Origin: Paenibacillus sp. Root52
GTDB taxonomy: Bacteria; Bacillota; Bacilli; Paenibacillales; Paenibacillaceae
Reading direction: 5' to 3'
Length of the DNA: 64,000 nucleotides
Assembly: GCF_001426865.1 (NCBI RefSeq)
Contig: NZ_LMFO01000029.1
Coordinates: 434,001-498,000, forward strand
A program made the translations under genes and the position numbers. Every line of letters starts with the position of its first letter. Position 1 is the stretch's first letter. This document shows positions 26,144-34,176 of the stretch, in pieces. Below the pieces are notes generated by a model. The model was not told the origin of the DNA and made no database searches. It worked only from the letters and a program-made list of their open reading frames with translations.

Positions 26144-26204
26144 TTTGGATGTGATGTAGCTAGGTTAGAGTGATCTATAGAAAGATAGGGGAAAGGAAAA
26201 CAAC

Positions 26205-28112
26205 ATGAGTGTGCATGATCATATTCAATTATGGGATCAAGTTCAGGTACGTGTTCTAGATGTACGTTTCACGATGATCCAGAAGAACGAACAGATGCGA
26301 CGATATGTACTACCTACAAGTACGTTTATATTTATAAGTGGGCGGGGACAACTGTGGTTGAACCATGAGGTGTGGTCTTCGAACCGATTTTTACTATTAC
26401 ATGGAGGCAAAGGCCGATACTTGACGATTGAGGCTACAGAGGCCATTGAAGTTTATTTCATTTTTTACAAAGCAACATTACCATCTAATGTGCTGCGAGA
26501 GTACCATATGATGCTGCTTAACAGTAATCCTTTTGAGCAGAACTGGGCAGAGGAACCGGAACATCCACTGGAGCTACGGGAGCTCTCTCAACATATTCAT
26601 CGCTGCTGGAATGAACAGGATCACCTGGGCAAACTGCAAATCAAAGGGTACTTTTTTCAATTGGTTCAACTTGTGTCCCGGCAGAAGGCAGAGAGACAAG
26701 GCAACGAACAGCTTCCTTCACTGACTGAACAGGTTTTGCGTTATATCTCGAGGCATTTTCGAGAACAGCTCTCGCTGGATACGCTGGCAGAGTCATTGAA
26801 TTATAGCCCGCAGTATCTATCTCGTAAGTTCAAAGAACAGACAGGGGTTACACCTACGGAATACATCATTCAGATGAGAATGAACGAAGCGCGGAACTTA
26901 CTTATCTCAACAGAAGCGACTTTAAATGAGATTGCTGCCTATGTTGGCTACCCAGATCCCTTTTACTTCAACAGAGCTTTCAAGAAGGAAATGGGAACAA
27001 CACCGGGTAAGTTTCGTATTGAGCATCATAAACAATCAAATTGGGTTTCGAAAAACACAAAAAACGCAGCAAATAAGTCCATTGTAAGCGGGCAGCTAGG
27101 ACGTTATCCTTTAGTTGATGATGATAATCATTATCAATTTAATGGAGATGAGGAAGCGGAAATGTTTAACAATCTTAAAGCAGCACTGATGTCACTTGTG
27201 CTGATCTTCACATTGAGTGCTTGTGGCACAGCCACGCAGAGCGCCGTATTGTCTGATGCAGCGGCTGAAGATGTCGAACAGCCTGCTGTTGTAGAGATGA
27301 AAACCGTGAAAACGGCATTTGGGGATGTAGAAATTCCTGCACATCCGCAGCGAGTTGCCGCCATAGATTATTTGGGAACAGTACTTGCTCTTGGTGTGAA
27401 GCCCGTTGGTGGAGGGCAATTTCTGATGAATAGTCCGTATCTAGAGAGCCATTTGGATGGTATTGAAGTCATTGGAGACTCCGTTGAGCAATTAATGGAA
27501 CTGGAGCCAGATCTCATTATCACATTGAATCCCGACAAAGCAGCTTATGAAAAATACAGTCAGATTGCACCAACTGTCTCGATTGCGTCGATTACCTTCC
27601 CAGCACTTAAGGATGAGGTGAATTATTTCGGCGAAGTGCTTGGCAAAGAGGCAGAAGCCCAGGAATGGCTGGCTAACTTTGATGAAGAGATTGCTCAAAT
27701 TAAGCAAAAGGTCAATGATGTTGTACCAGCCGATACAACGTTCTCGGTCATGCAGGAATATGATCGGCAGGTATTTATATTTGGTAATCAGTCGGGACGT
27801 GGAGGACGTAACATTTATGAGTTGCTCGGCCTACAAGCACCTGCAGTAGTACCTGCCGAGTTAATGGAGGGTGCATATCATGAATTCTCCATTGAATTGC
27901 TCTCTAAATACGCAGGAGATTATCTCATTTTGACTAGCAAAGCGCAGCTTGAGGAGCTTCAAGCAGATCCGGTGTGGGGCTCATTGCCTGCTGTTCAGAA
28001 TGGACGTGTGTATTTGTGGACTGAGGAAGAGTCTTGGTTCCGTGATCCGATTGCTCTGCTGAAGCAGACACAAGATCTGGCTGAATGGATCATTGATCTC
28101 AATACACAATAA
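26205..28112 (+). CDS. AraC-type regulator fused in frame to a siderophore-binding lipoprotein, 635 aa
   Basis: Residues 1-170 are a cupin-like sensor. Residues about 175-275 are an AraC double HTH (LSLDTLAESLNYSPQYLSRKF and NEIAAYVGYPDPFYFNRAFKKE). Residues 350-635 are a FecB/FeuA-type metal-siderophore binding domain (VAAIDYLGTVLALGVKPVG). The layout recalls Btr of B. subtilis, whose binding domain senses Fe-bacillibactin in the cytosol. The oddity is residues 320-340: Met, Lys, a hydrophobic stretch and lipobox LSAC (C340), a complete lipoprotein signal with its own upstream GAGG and Fur box. There is no stop between the two parts. Confidence 0.85.
   Translation: MSVHDHIQLWDQVQVRVLDVRFTMIQKNEQMRRYVLPTSTFIFISGRGQLWLNHEVWSSNRFLLLHGGKGRYLTIEATEAIEVYFIFYKATLPSNVLREYHMMLLNSNPFEQNWAEEPEHPLELRELSQHIHRCWNEQDHLGKLQIKGYFFQLVQLVSRQKAERQGNEQLPSLTEQVLRYISRHFREQLSLDTLAESLNYSPQYLSRKFKEQTGVTPTEYIIQMRMNEARNLLISTEATLNEIAAYVGYPDPFYFNRAFKKEMGTTPGKFRIEHHKQSNWVSKNTKNAANKSIVSGQLGRYPLVDDDNHYQFNGDEEAEMFNNLKAALMSLVLIFTLSACGTATQSAVLSDAAAEDVEQPAVVEMKTVKTAFGDVEIPAHPQRVAAIDYLGTVLALGVKPVGGGQFLMNSPYLESHLDGIEVIGDSVEQLMELEPDLIITLNPDKAAYEKYSQIAPTVSIASITFPALKDEVNYFGEVLGKEAEAQEWLANFDEEIAQIKQKVNDVVPADTTFSVMQEYDRQVFIFGNQSGRGGRNIYELLGLQAPAVVPAELMEGAYHEFSIELLSKYAGDYLILTSKAQLEELQADPVWGSLPAVQNGRVYLWTEEESWFRDPIALLKQTQDLAEWIIDLNTQ
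27122..27136. promoter_or_regulatory. Second perfect Fur box, inside the AraC/SBP ORF
   Basis: TGATAATCATTATCA, an exact 7-1-7 Fur site, lies 26 bases before the internal ATG at 27162. A possible promoter (TTGTAA at 27082, TATCCT at 27105, spacing 17) precedes it. Confidence 0.85.
27162..28112 (+). CDS. Possible separately translated siderophore-binding lipoprotein (internal start), 316 aa
   Basis: The ATG at 27162 is in frame with the upstream AraC part and is preceded by GAGG at about nine bases. From here the product is a standard iron-siderophore ABC substrate-binding lipoprotein: signal MFNNLKAALMSLVLIF, lipobox LSAC with lipid-Cys at residue 21, then the PBP fold. Whether cells make this form, the long fusion or both cannot be told from sequence. 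No permease or ATPase gene lies nearby. Confidence 0.6.
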   Translation: MFNNLKAALMSLVLIFTLSACGTATQSAVLSDAAAEDVEQPAVVEMKTVKTAFGDVEIPAHPQRVAAIDYLGTVLALGVKPVGGGQFLMNSPYLESHLDGIEVIGDSVEQLMELEPDLIITLNPDKAAYEKYSQIAPTVSIASITFPALKDEVNYFGEVLGKEAEAQEWLANFDEEIAQIKQKVNDVVPADTTFSVMQEYDRQVFIFGNQSGRGGRNIYELLGLQAPAVVPAELMEGAYHEFSIELLSKYAGDYLILTSKAQLEELQADPVWGSLPAVQNGRVYLWTEEESWFRDPIALLKQTQDLAEWIIDLNTQ

Positions 28113-28161
28113 TAATCACATGAATATAAATTATTCAGCTTACGTATTCCATGTAAAAAAC

Positions 28162-28200
28162 GTGCTGCTCCGTTTTCTCCGGTGCAGCACATTTTTGTTA
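28162..28200 (+). terminator. Terminator after the AraC/SBP gene
   Basis: GTGCTGCTCCG pairs with CGGTGCAGCAC with one mismatch, followed by TTTTT. Confidence 0.85.
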
Positions 28201-28283
28201 TATGTAAGACTTATCGTGTGTGCGAGAGAAAGTATCCGCCGTAAAAGAACATTGGGCAGGACTTAGCGCTTGCAAGCCTGCAG

Positions 28284-28958
28284 TTATTTGCTCTGTTCTT
28301 CACTTTGAATTTGGTTCAATTGATCGAGACTTAATGTAAGGTCATTTTCGGGATTGGCACTGACAATCACTGGAGATGTCGTTTGTTGCTCTGTAGACTG
28401 GCTGGATTTGCTCGCCGGTTTGATCACATACAGACTTTGAATGGAGTTGAGGAGACTGGCGGGTGTGTCTTCGTAGGTTTCAAGGAAGAGCACATAATCC
28501 TTCGTAGGAATCAGTGAGACGTGGTCATCATTGATAATCTCAGTGTTATTCAGTTGTCCTCCCAGTTGTTTAACTTCAAGCGTATCCCCTGCTACGAATG
28601 CACCTTTGTAGGATTCGGCAACTTGAATCGTATGAATGGTGTAGATTTTGTCAAAAGCAAGCTCTGCATTTCCAGCATCTAACGTAACCTCTTGGGTATT
28701 CTCCTGATCAGCTTCGGAAGCTTGTACCCTATCATTCAATGCTTCTACACGCGTTTGGATCACATTACCCTTAATAATGGTATCCGCTCGATCAGAGAGG
28801 TCGTTGATGCTTGAATAGTTGGGAAAGTCTTCAGAAGCAATTAGAGTGATCGGAGCCTGAGGCGTTGATGCCGTTTGGGTCGTGACAGAAGAGCAACCTA
28901 GTGTGGACAGAATGAAGATTGAAGAGGCAAACAGGGTTAATATTTGGATTTTTCTCAT
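28284..28958 (-). CDS. Putative lipoprotein, 224 aa
   Basis: The signal sequence ends in lipobox TLGC (C22), then a Ser/Thr/Gln-rich linker. The folded part contains ADTIIKGNVIQTRVEA and YTIHTIQVAESYKGAFVAGDTLEVKQLGG, a beta-rich pattern also seen in extracellular proteins that accompany secreted enzymes; the family is not identified. The tail is Gln/Ser-rich. GGAGG precedes the ATG. It follows the zinc-protease gene by 55 bases in the same direction, so they are probably co-transcribed. Confidence 0.75.
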   Translation of the reverse strand: MRKIQILTLFASSIFILSTLGCSSVTTQTASTPQAPITLIASEDFPNYSSINDLSDRADTIIKGNVIQTRVEALNDRVQASEADQENTQEVTLDAGNAELAFDKIYTIHTIQVAESYKGAFVAGDTLEVKQLGGQLNNTEIINDDHVSLIPTKDYVLFLETYEDTPASLLNSIQSLYVIKPASKSSQSTEQQTTSPVIVSANPENDLTLSLDQLNQIQSEEQSK

Positions 28959-29013
28959 GGATATCGTTCCTCCTTGGAATAGGTTTAGTAGAGAGAGGTA
29001 TTAGAACGAGGCG

Positions 29014-29535
29014 TTAGTATCTGGATCTAACATTGTTGATATCAAAAGTCTGCGGCTTGGTCATAGAATTGCGATTACGGGTGTAGGACATGATGGAAGG
29101 GCTAGACGTAGTGGGGTTATCTCCAAGCCAAACGGAGTGACCTAGTTCGTGCACGAACACACTCTGAATGAAGTTAGATAAGTTGGTTGCGTCTGCTGAT
29201 ATGGTAGAAGCGTTGAGTTCAATGCGGAAGCTTACGACTTGACTACCTGATACAGAAGCATAATTGACACCATAAGCAGTGTTATTGAAGTTTCCAGCGG
29301 TGATGGTATTAGGGGAATTGTTTGATTTGGTGAACTGCACTTTGGCACCTGCGTTGTTCCAGTTGGTGATAGAAGCGTCCATCGGGGCTTGCCATGTAGA
29401 GGTGTAATTATAAGGACGAATAGGAATAGTGGAGCTGGGATAGCCATAATTCAAGAAGGTTGCGGCATAGATTGTACTGCCAAACATCGCGAGGGCTGAG
29501 AACAACATGATGCTCATAAGAATTTTCCTTTTCAT
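29014..29535 (-). CDS. Secreted matrixin-like zinc metalloprotease, 173 aa
   Basis: A signal peptide (residues 1-24, ending IYA-A) precedes a small metzincin-like domain. The zinc motif is H129-E-L-G-H133-S-V-W-L-G-D139: HExxH with Asp as the likely third ligand, as in snapalysin-type proteases. A Met-turn-like SPSIMSY follows about ten residues later. At 173 aa it is close to the smallest metzincins, with no pro-domain. TTGGAGG lies eight bases before the ATG at 29535. Confidence 0.85.
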   Translation of the reverse strand: MKRKILMSIMLFSALAMFGSTIYAATFLNYGYPSSTIPIRPYNYTSTWQAPMDASITNWNNAGAKVQFTKSNNSPNTITAGNFNNTAYGVNYASVSGSQVVSFRIELNASTISADATNLSNFIQSVFVHELGHSVWLGDNPTTSSPSIMSYTRNRNSMTKPQTFDINNVRSRY

Positions 29536-29563
29536 ACTTAAAACCTCCAATAAATGTATTATT

Positions 29564-29580
29564 TTACTCTATTAGAGTAA
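29564..29580. promoter_or_regulatory. Palindrome upstream of the protease operon, with otherwise empty spacer to 29876
   Basis: TTACTC and GAGTAA flank TATTA just upstream of the protease ribosome site; the adjacent AT-rich sequence could hold its -10. In the remaining stretch to 29876 I see no gene, only AT-rich sequence and the ribosome site of the SRAP gene. Confidence 0.4.
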
Positions 29581-29876
29581 CAGGGAATTCAGCTATTGAA
29601 ATGAGTCTCAAGTCATTGTTTTAAAGGATAAATCTCTCCTTTTTTCATTAAAATTAAGCTTATTTCGTCTAAGTATCTGGATTACTGTCGAATCATAACA
29701 GGCTCACAAACATGTTGAGGGACACCGAATCCGTGATTATTAACAATCAATGTAAGCTAGAAGTTCAAGAAGAAGTATGAAATAAGACGAGTATTTTGTA
29801 CAGTTATACATGCATAATTTCCCTCCGAATACAAACAATACAAACAACTTAGAGAGGGAAAGGAAGTGCCTTGAGC

Positions 29877-30554
29877 ATGTGCAACCGATTTTCGTTGGCA
29901 GCAGATTTAGATGAGGTTAGAGATCATTTCAAAATACAGCGAGTGATGTATTATTACAAAAACCGTTATAATATCAGTCCTACCCAGCATACGCCAATCA
30001 TTCTTCATCAGGATGGGGAGCGTGTATTGGATGAGTTTCGTTGGGGGTTCATTCCATTTTGGGGACGTGATGCGGTGAATGCGAACCTGATGACTGTGCA
30101 TGATAATCCTTCGTATTACAAACTGGTGGAAACGAAGCGGTGCGTTATTCCATGCAACGGTCTCTATTACTGGCGTCAAGAAGGCAAAAAAAGCTTTGCT
30201 GTTCGTGTAGTTATGCCGGATCGTGGTTTGTTCGGAATTGCCGGATTATATGAGATTTGGAAAGACACTCGAAAACAACCGCTTCGTACCTGCACGATGC
30301 TAATGACGGGAGCCAACATGGTTACCCGGGAGTTTGGCAGCAAGATGCCTGCGATCTTGTCGGGAACGGAGATTGATACATGGCTAGATCCTGCGAACAC
30401 TCGTGTAACGCAGCTTCTACCCCTCTTGAAATCTTACAATAGTTCAGACATGCATCTGTATCCAGTGACACCAATGGTTGCGAATGATGAACATGACTGT
30501 TATGAATGCGTAGAAGAGGTAGAACAGAAGCTAGCATATGTGCGCAGCTACTAA
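29877..30554 (+). CDS. SRAP (YedK/HMCES)-like protein with degenerate active site, 225 aa
   Basis: SRAP proteins cross-link through Cys2 to abasic sites in single-stranded DNA. Here the start at 29877 gives M-C-N-R-F-S, so Cys2 is present, and N68 in the VNANLMT segment matches the conserved Asn. The usual G-F-Y-E-W motif reads G-L-Y-Y-W, with Tyr98 replacing the catalytic Glu. The H-D-R-M-P motif reads G-S-K-M-P, so the His is Gly154. The R-x-E after the Asn is also changed. The protein may bind but not process abasic sites. Confidence 0.85.
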   Translation: MCNRFSLAADLDEVRDHFKIQRVMYYYKNRYNISPTQHTPIILHQDGERVLDEFRWGFIPFWGRDAVNANLMTVHDNPSYYKLVETKRCVIPCNGLYYWRQEGKKSFAVRVVMPDRGLFGIAGLYEIWKDTRKQPLRTCTMLMTGANMVTREFGSKMPAILSGTEIDTWLDPANTRVTQLLPLLKSYNSSDMHLYPVTPMVANDEHDCYECVEEVEQKLAYVRSY

Positions 30555-30569
30555 ATCAACTCAACCAAT

Positions 30570-30790
30570 ATAGAGCCCATTAAAGGCGGAAAGTCTCTAA
30601 GGTGTGCCTGATAACTCCGAAGGACGCAGAATTATCCGGATTTTCGTTCCAAGCAAGGAAGTTTTCTGAAGACGTGCCGGAGCGCGTCAAGGGAAAATGA
30701 CGAAGCAGGGAGCCAAAATATGGTGAAAGATGCGCTTCAGCGAGTTTTGAGATACGTCCTATGCTTCCCGCCTTTTTTCGGGTTTGAGAG
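30570..30790 (+). ncRNA. Candidate structured RNA between SRAP and OYE genes
   Basis: The region has no convincing ORF but many short stems: AGAGCC near 30572 with GGC/CTCT, TCC-GAA-GGA at 30616-30623, CAGAA (30627) with TTCTG (30663) enclosing GTTCC-AAGCAA-GGAAG, and GACGTG-CCGGAG-CGCGTC (30671-30688). Base composition is more GC-rich than the flanking spacers. It does not match the core motifs I know for TPP, SAM, FMN, lysine, glycine, cobalamin, c-di-GMP-I or ykkC riboswitches. Strand is assumed from the neighbours. Confidence 0.4.
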
Positions 30791-30842
30791 ACTGAATTTC
30801 CGTTTAATGGAGAGGGTGCTCGTTCTGCTGAGAAAAGAAAAG

Positions 30843-30871
30843 TTGAAATGCAATCGAATAGTAACTATAAT
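30843..30871 (+). promoter_or_regulatory. Sigma-A type promoter of the OYE gene
   Basis: TTGAAA (30843-30848), a 17-base spacer, and TATAAT (30866-30871). GTAA and TTAC flank the -10 as a possible operator dyad. Confidence 0.75.
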
Positions 30872-30944
30872 AATTACAGTAAAAAGAAATACGTATTCAT
30901 ATATCTATTAAAAGAGATATTTATATTCAGGAGGGAAACCCAAA

Positions 30945-32075
30945 ATGAATCCAAAATTCAACAAAATGTTTGAACAAGTCTCTCTACCCAATGGCATTGC
31001 TCTCAAAAACCGGATTGTATTGGCACCAATGACACATATGTCTTCCAACGCCGATGGCACCGTATCCGATGAGGAGCTTGAATATTATGCTCGTCGTACC
31101 GGCGGTGCCGGCATGTCTGTAACAGCTGTAACCTACGTTACACCAAACGGTATCGGCTTCCCTGCACAATTTGCAGCTTATGATGACAGCTTCATTCCTG
31201 GACTGAAACGTCTGGCAGATACAATCAAACAACAAGGCTCCAAAGCCGTATTGCAAATCTTCCACGCAGGTCGATTGACTCCTGAACAAGCTGTTCCAGC
31301 AGGTCAAGTGGTAGCTCCAAGTGCAGTTGCCAGTGAGCGTCCAGGCTCTCCATTACCAAGAGAACTATCCGATGAAGAGATTACGTCAATTATTAAGGAT
31401 TTTGGTGAAGCTACACGCCGCGCGATTGAAGCTGGATTCGACGGTGTTGAAATTCATGGTGCGAACGGATATCTGATTCAACAATTCTTCTCGCCACATT
31501 CGAATCGCCGTGAAGACCGCTGGGGCGGTAGTGTTGAAAAACGTCTGACGTTCCCACTTGCGGTGGTTGATGAAGTTCAAGAGGTTGTGGCAAAACATAC
31601 CAAACTACCATTCATCGTTGGTTATCGTTTCTCACCAGAGGAACCGGAAACACCGGGTCTGACAATGGAAGAGACGTATGCACTGATCGATGCATTGAAA
31701 GAGAAAAACTTAGATTATTTGCACGTATCCCTGAACGAGTTCTGGTCTAAACCAAGACGTGGTGAAGCAGATACACGCTCTAGAATGGAGTTTATCCTTG
31801 ATCGTGTAGGTGGTAAATTGCCAGTTATCGGTGTAGGTTCAATCCATACAGCAGATCAAGCAGCTGAAGCGCTCGAGAGTGGTGTACCTTTGCTTGCCAT
31901 TGGACGTGAGCTGATTATCGAGCCGGATTGGGTAGAGAAGATTGAAAGTGGTCGTGAGGAAGATATTGAGACCATTCTGACCAAATCGGATCAGGAGCGT
32001 CTAGTCATTCCAGATGGCTTGTGGAATGCTATTATTCATACACCGGGATGGTTCCCAATGGCTGATGACAAATAA
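30945..32075 (+). CDS. NADH:flavin oxidoreductase, old yellow enzyme family (YqiG-like), 376 aa
   Basis: FMN-dependent ene-reductase fold. LPNGIALKNRIVLAPMT at the N-terminus, the FDGVEIHGANGYLIQQFFSPHSN block with the substrate-binding His/Asn context, NRREDRWGGS, and the C-terminal PVIGVGSIHTADQAAEALESG and IGRELIIEPDW motifs are all standard. Substrates are probably activated alkenes or quinones. CAGGAGG precedes the ATG. It is driven by a good promoter at 30843 and ended by its own terminator. Confidence 0.93.
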   Translation: MNPKFNKMFEQVSLPNGIALKNRIVLAPMTHMSSNADGTVSDEELEYYARRTGGAGMSVTAVTYVTPNGIGFPAQFAAYDDSFIPGLKRLADTIKQQGSKAVLQIFHAGRLTPEQAVPAGQVVAPSAVASERPGSPLPRELSDEEITSIIKDFGEATRRAIEAGFDGVEIHGANGYLIQQFFSPHSNRREDRWGGSVEKRLTFPLAVVDEVQEVVAKHTKLPFIVGYRFSPEEPETPGLTMEETYALIDALKEKNLDYLHVSLNEFWSKPRRGEADTRSRMEFILDRVGGKLPVIGVGSIHTADQAAEALESGVPLLAIGRELIIEPDWVEKIESGREEDIETILTKSDQERLVIPDGLWNAIIHTPGWFPMADDK

Positions 32076-32141
32076 TGACCGATTTCATTAGAATCGATCA
32101 TAGTTGATTCTGTCCAGTAATGCAGGACACATGAAGATTAA

Positions 32142-32167
32142 GGGGGAGCAGAGGCTCCCTCTTTTTT
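32142..32167 (+). terminator. Terminator after the OYE gene
   Basis: GGGAGC-AGAG-GCTCCC followed by a T-rich tail. Confidence 0.88.
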
Positions 32168-32259
32168 GACATGGTTTCGAAATTCTCCTTCGAAGGGCAC
32201 TGTGGTATGATGGATGAACAGAAAAGTCTTGGATAATCAACGGTTTGGAGTGAAGGAAT

Positions 32260-33027
32260 ATGCTCGTTGCGGAACGGTATGAGAAAATAGTGGAATGGGT
32301 GGACGCACAAGGGAGCATGCGCGTTACAGAGCTAAGTGAGCGCTGCGGTGTAACGGAAGAGACGATACGGCGAGATCTGGACAAGCTGGAGCAGGCGGGT
32401 AGACTCAGGCGGTCACACGGTGGAGCGGTCACGATTAAATACAAAGATGAGGGACAGCCGGAGATTCCATATCCGGAGAGGGCTGTAACCCATGCCGAGG
32501 AGAAGCGTAGAATCGCAGATGAAGCAGTCAAACTGGTCGAGTCTGGCGATCGAATTGCCCTCGATGCGAGTACGACAGCTTGGTATATGGCGGCAGGATT
32601 ACCGAATATCCCACTTACAGTTCTTACGAATTCGATTAAAGTGGCGGCAGAGCTTAGCAATAAGGAACAGATTCGCGTGATTGCGACAGGAGGTCAATTA
32701 GCCTCAAAGTCCCTGTCCTTTGTAGGGCCGCTGGCTGAGCGTTCTTTGGACGCATATCATGTGGACAAGGTGTTTTTATCATGTAAAGGTGTGCATCTAA
32801 CCAAGGGAATTAGCGAATCGAATGAATTGCAGGCTCTGGTGAAGCAAAAGATGATAAGTATTGCGGATGAGGTCATTTTGCTGGCAGATTCGAGCAAGTT
32901 CAATGTACAGGCGTTTACTCGGGTCGCACAGATTGATAGTGTGTCGAAAGTAATCACGGATCATGGTTTGGATCCAGAGCAGGTTAGTATGCTAGAAGAA
33001 CAAATGATTGAATTAATACGAGTCTAA
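32260..33027 (+). CDS. DeoR/GlpR-family transcriptional regulator, 255 aa
   Basis: The N-terminal DeoR HTH (GSMRVTELSERCGVTEETIRRDLDKLEQAGRLRRSHGGAV) is followed by the DeoRC sugar-phosphate-sensing domain (DRIALDASTTAWYMA, LTVLTNSIKVAAELS and GPLAERSLDAYHVDKVFLSCKGV). It is a close paralogue of the regulator at 43046-43807. The OsmC gene follows 44 bases later, so the two may share a transcript. Effector and target are unknown; control of sugar metabolism is the family norm. Confidence 0.93.
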   Translation: MLVAERYEKIVEWVDAQGSMRVTELSERCGVTEETIRRDLDKLEQAGRLRRSHGGAVTIKYKDEGQPEIPYPERAVTHAEEKRRIADEAVKLVESGDRIALDASTTAWYMAAGLPNIPLTVLTNSIKVAAELSNKEQIRVIATGGQLASKSLSFVGPLAERSLDAYHVDKVFLSCKGVHLTKGISESNELQALVKQKMISIADEVILLADSSKFNVQAFTRVAQIDSVSKVITDHGLDPEQVSMLEEQMIELIRV

Positions 33028-33070
33028 TCGTTGACAATAACTATCGTAGTATGAAAGGAATGAATGTGTA

Positions 33071-33529
33071 ATGAAGCATCCTTTTCACTTAAAGGCTGTA
33101 TGGAATGGTGGACGCAACAGTGAGGGACATATTGATGCTGGCGGATTGAAATCCGTTATCTCCATTCCACAGGAGATGGGTGGCCCGGGAACAGGCACGA
33201 ACCCAGATGAAATGTTGCTCGGAGCGGCCGCTACTTGTTACGTTATTACGCTGGCAGCGATGTTAGAGCGTTCTGATATTACACCTCATGAATTGACTCT
33301 GGAATCAGAGGCAACCGTGGATGTAACGAATAACATTTTTACGTATGAGCGTATTGTGCATCGACCTAGAATTGTACTGCAAGCAGATGCCAGCGAGTCT
33401 GATGAAGTGAAGGCAGAGCGTCTGGCTCACAAGGCAGAGGAATCTTGTATGATATCAAGAGCTGTAGCAGGAAATGTAACCATTGAAACGGAGCCCGTAA
33501 TTGTTAAAGCAAGTGTTGGCCCGATGTGA
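33071..33529 (+). CDS. OsmC-family peroxiredoxin, 152 aa
   Basis: Thiol peroxidase family active on organic hydroperoxides. The two conserved cysteines are present in GAAATCYVITLAAML and EESCMISRAVAGNV. The N-terminal NSEGHIDAGGLKSVISIPQEMGG matches the OsmC subgroup rather than Ohr. GAAAGGA precedes the ATG. It sits downstream of a DeoR gene and near the OYE gene, suggesting a small oxidative/electrophile stress neighbourhood. Confidence 0.9.
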   Translation: MKHPFHLKAVWNGGRNSEGHIDAGGLKSVISIPQEMGGPGTGTNPDEMLLGAAATCYVITLAAMLERSDITPHELTLESEATVDVTNNIFTYERIVHRPRIVLQADASESDEVKAERLAHKAEESCMISRAVAGNVTIETEPVIVKASVGPM

Positions 33530-33588
33530 CCAACAGAAGAATAGACGGCAATAGCCGTCATTTTGAGTAAGATGAAGGGAAGTTCAGT

Positions 33589-34176
33589 ATGAGTATACAG
33601 AAAAATAAGACTACCCGATTTGCACGTTTGGGACGTGCCATGAAGCTGAATTTTCTCAAATTGTTACGTGCTCCAGGTGGTGCTCACAAAGTATCGACGG
33701 GGTTCGCCATAGGGTTTGGATTGGAACTGATCGTTATTTCCACTGCATCGCTAATTTATCTGGTGTTCTATCCGATTGTTCGGCTATCAGGTGGGTCTTT
33801 ACCAGCCGCAATTGTAGGGAATGTTGTTGGCAAGCTTACATTCTTACCTATCATTCTAATGCCGCTTGCGAAGCAGATTGGTTCTTGGATCTTGCCGGCA
33901 CATAGCATGGGAAATGGGATTGTGCATGAAAGTGCATGGATGGAATTGTTCCGTGGGAATTGGTCAGCTCTGAGCGAGCTATTGTTAGGTGGACTTGATA
34001 TTTTGGCAGGCATGTCAATCTTTGGGGCAACGCTGGGGTTGATTTCTTATTTTGTCGTGAAGTTCTTCTATGTAAGGGCGCTAAAGCGTCGGTATGAACG
34101 CCGATTGGAGAAACGCCATCAAGCGGCGTCATCTCCATCGACTGCCGTACTAATTAGGAAACCATCACAATCATGA
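33589..34176 (+). CDS. DUF2062-family membrane protein, 195 aa
   Basis: LNFLKLLRAPGGAHKVSTGFAIGFGLELIV at the N-terminus and AAIVGNVVGKLTFLPIILMPLAKQIGSWIL are typical of DUF2062. There are about four membrane segments and a basic C-terminal tail. Function is unknown. The last 23 bases overlap the convergent AEC transporter gene on the other strand. Confidence 0.85.
   Translation: MSIQKNKTTRFARLGRAMKLNFLKLLRAPGGAHKVSTGFAIGFGLELIVISTASLIYLVFYPIVRLSGGSLPAAIVGNVVGKLTFLPIILMPLAKQIGSWILPAHSMGNGIVHESAWMELFRGNWSALSELLLGGLDILAGMSIFGATLGLISYFVVKFFYVRALKRRYERRLEKRHQAASSPSTAVLIRKPSQS

Noticed and set aside
26205-28112. Simple frameshift or two separate genes
   Set aside because: The frame is continuous with no stop between the AraC and binding-protein parts, so a split cannot be asserted from sequence; the internal start is reported as an additional possibility instead.
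30570-30720. c-di-GMP-I riboswitch or raiA-motif RNA
   Set aside because: A GGACGCAGA string recalls c-di-GMP-I, but the paired tetraloop-receptor and the rest of the core are missing. The raiA RNA normally lies by raiA/comFC, which are absent here. Only a generic structured-RNA call is kept.
32088-32660. 190-codon minus-strand frame opposite the DeoR gene
   Set aside because: Antisense to a well-supported regulator, with Ser-rich low-complexity sequence and no protein family.
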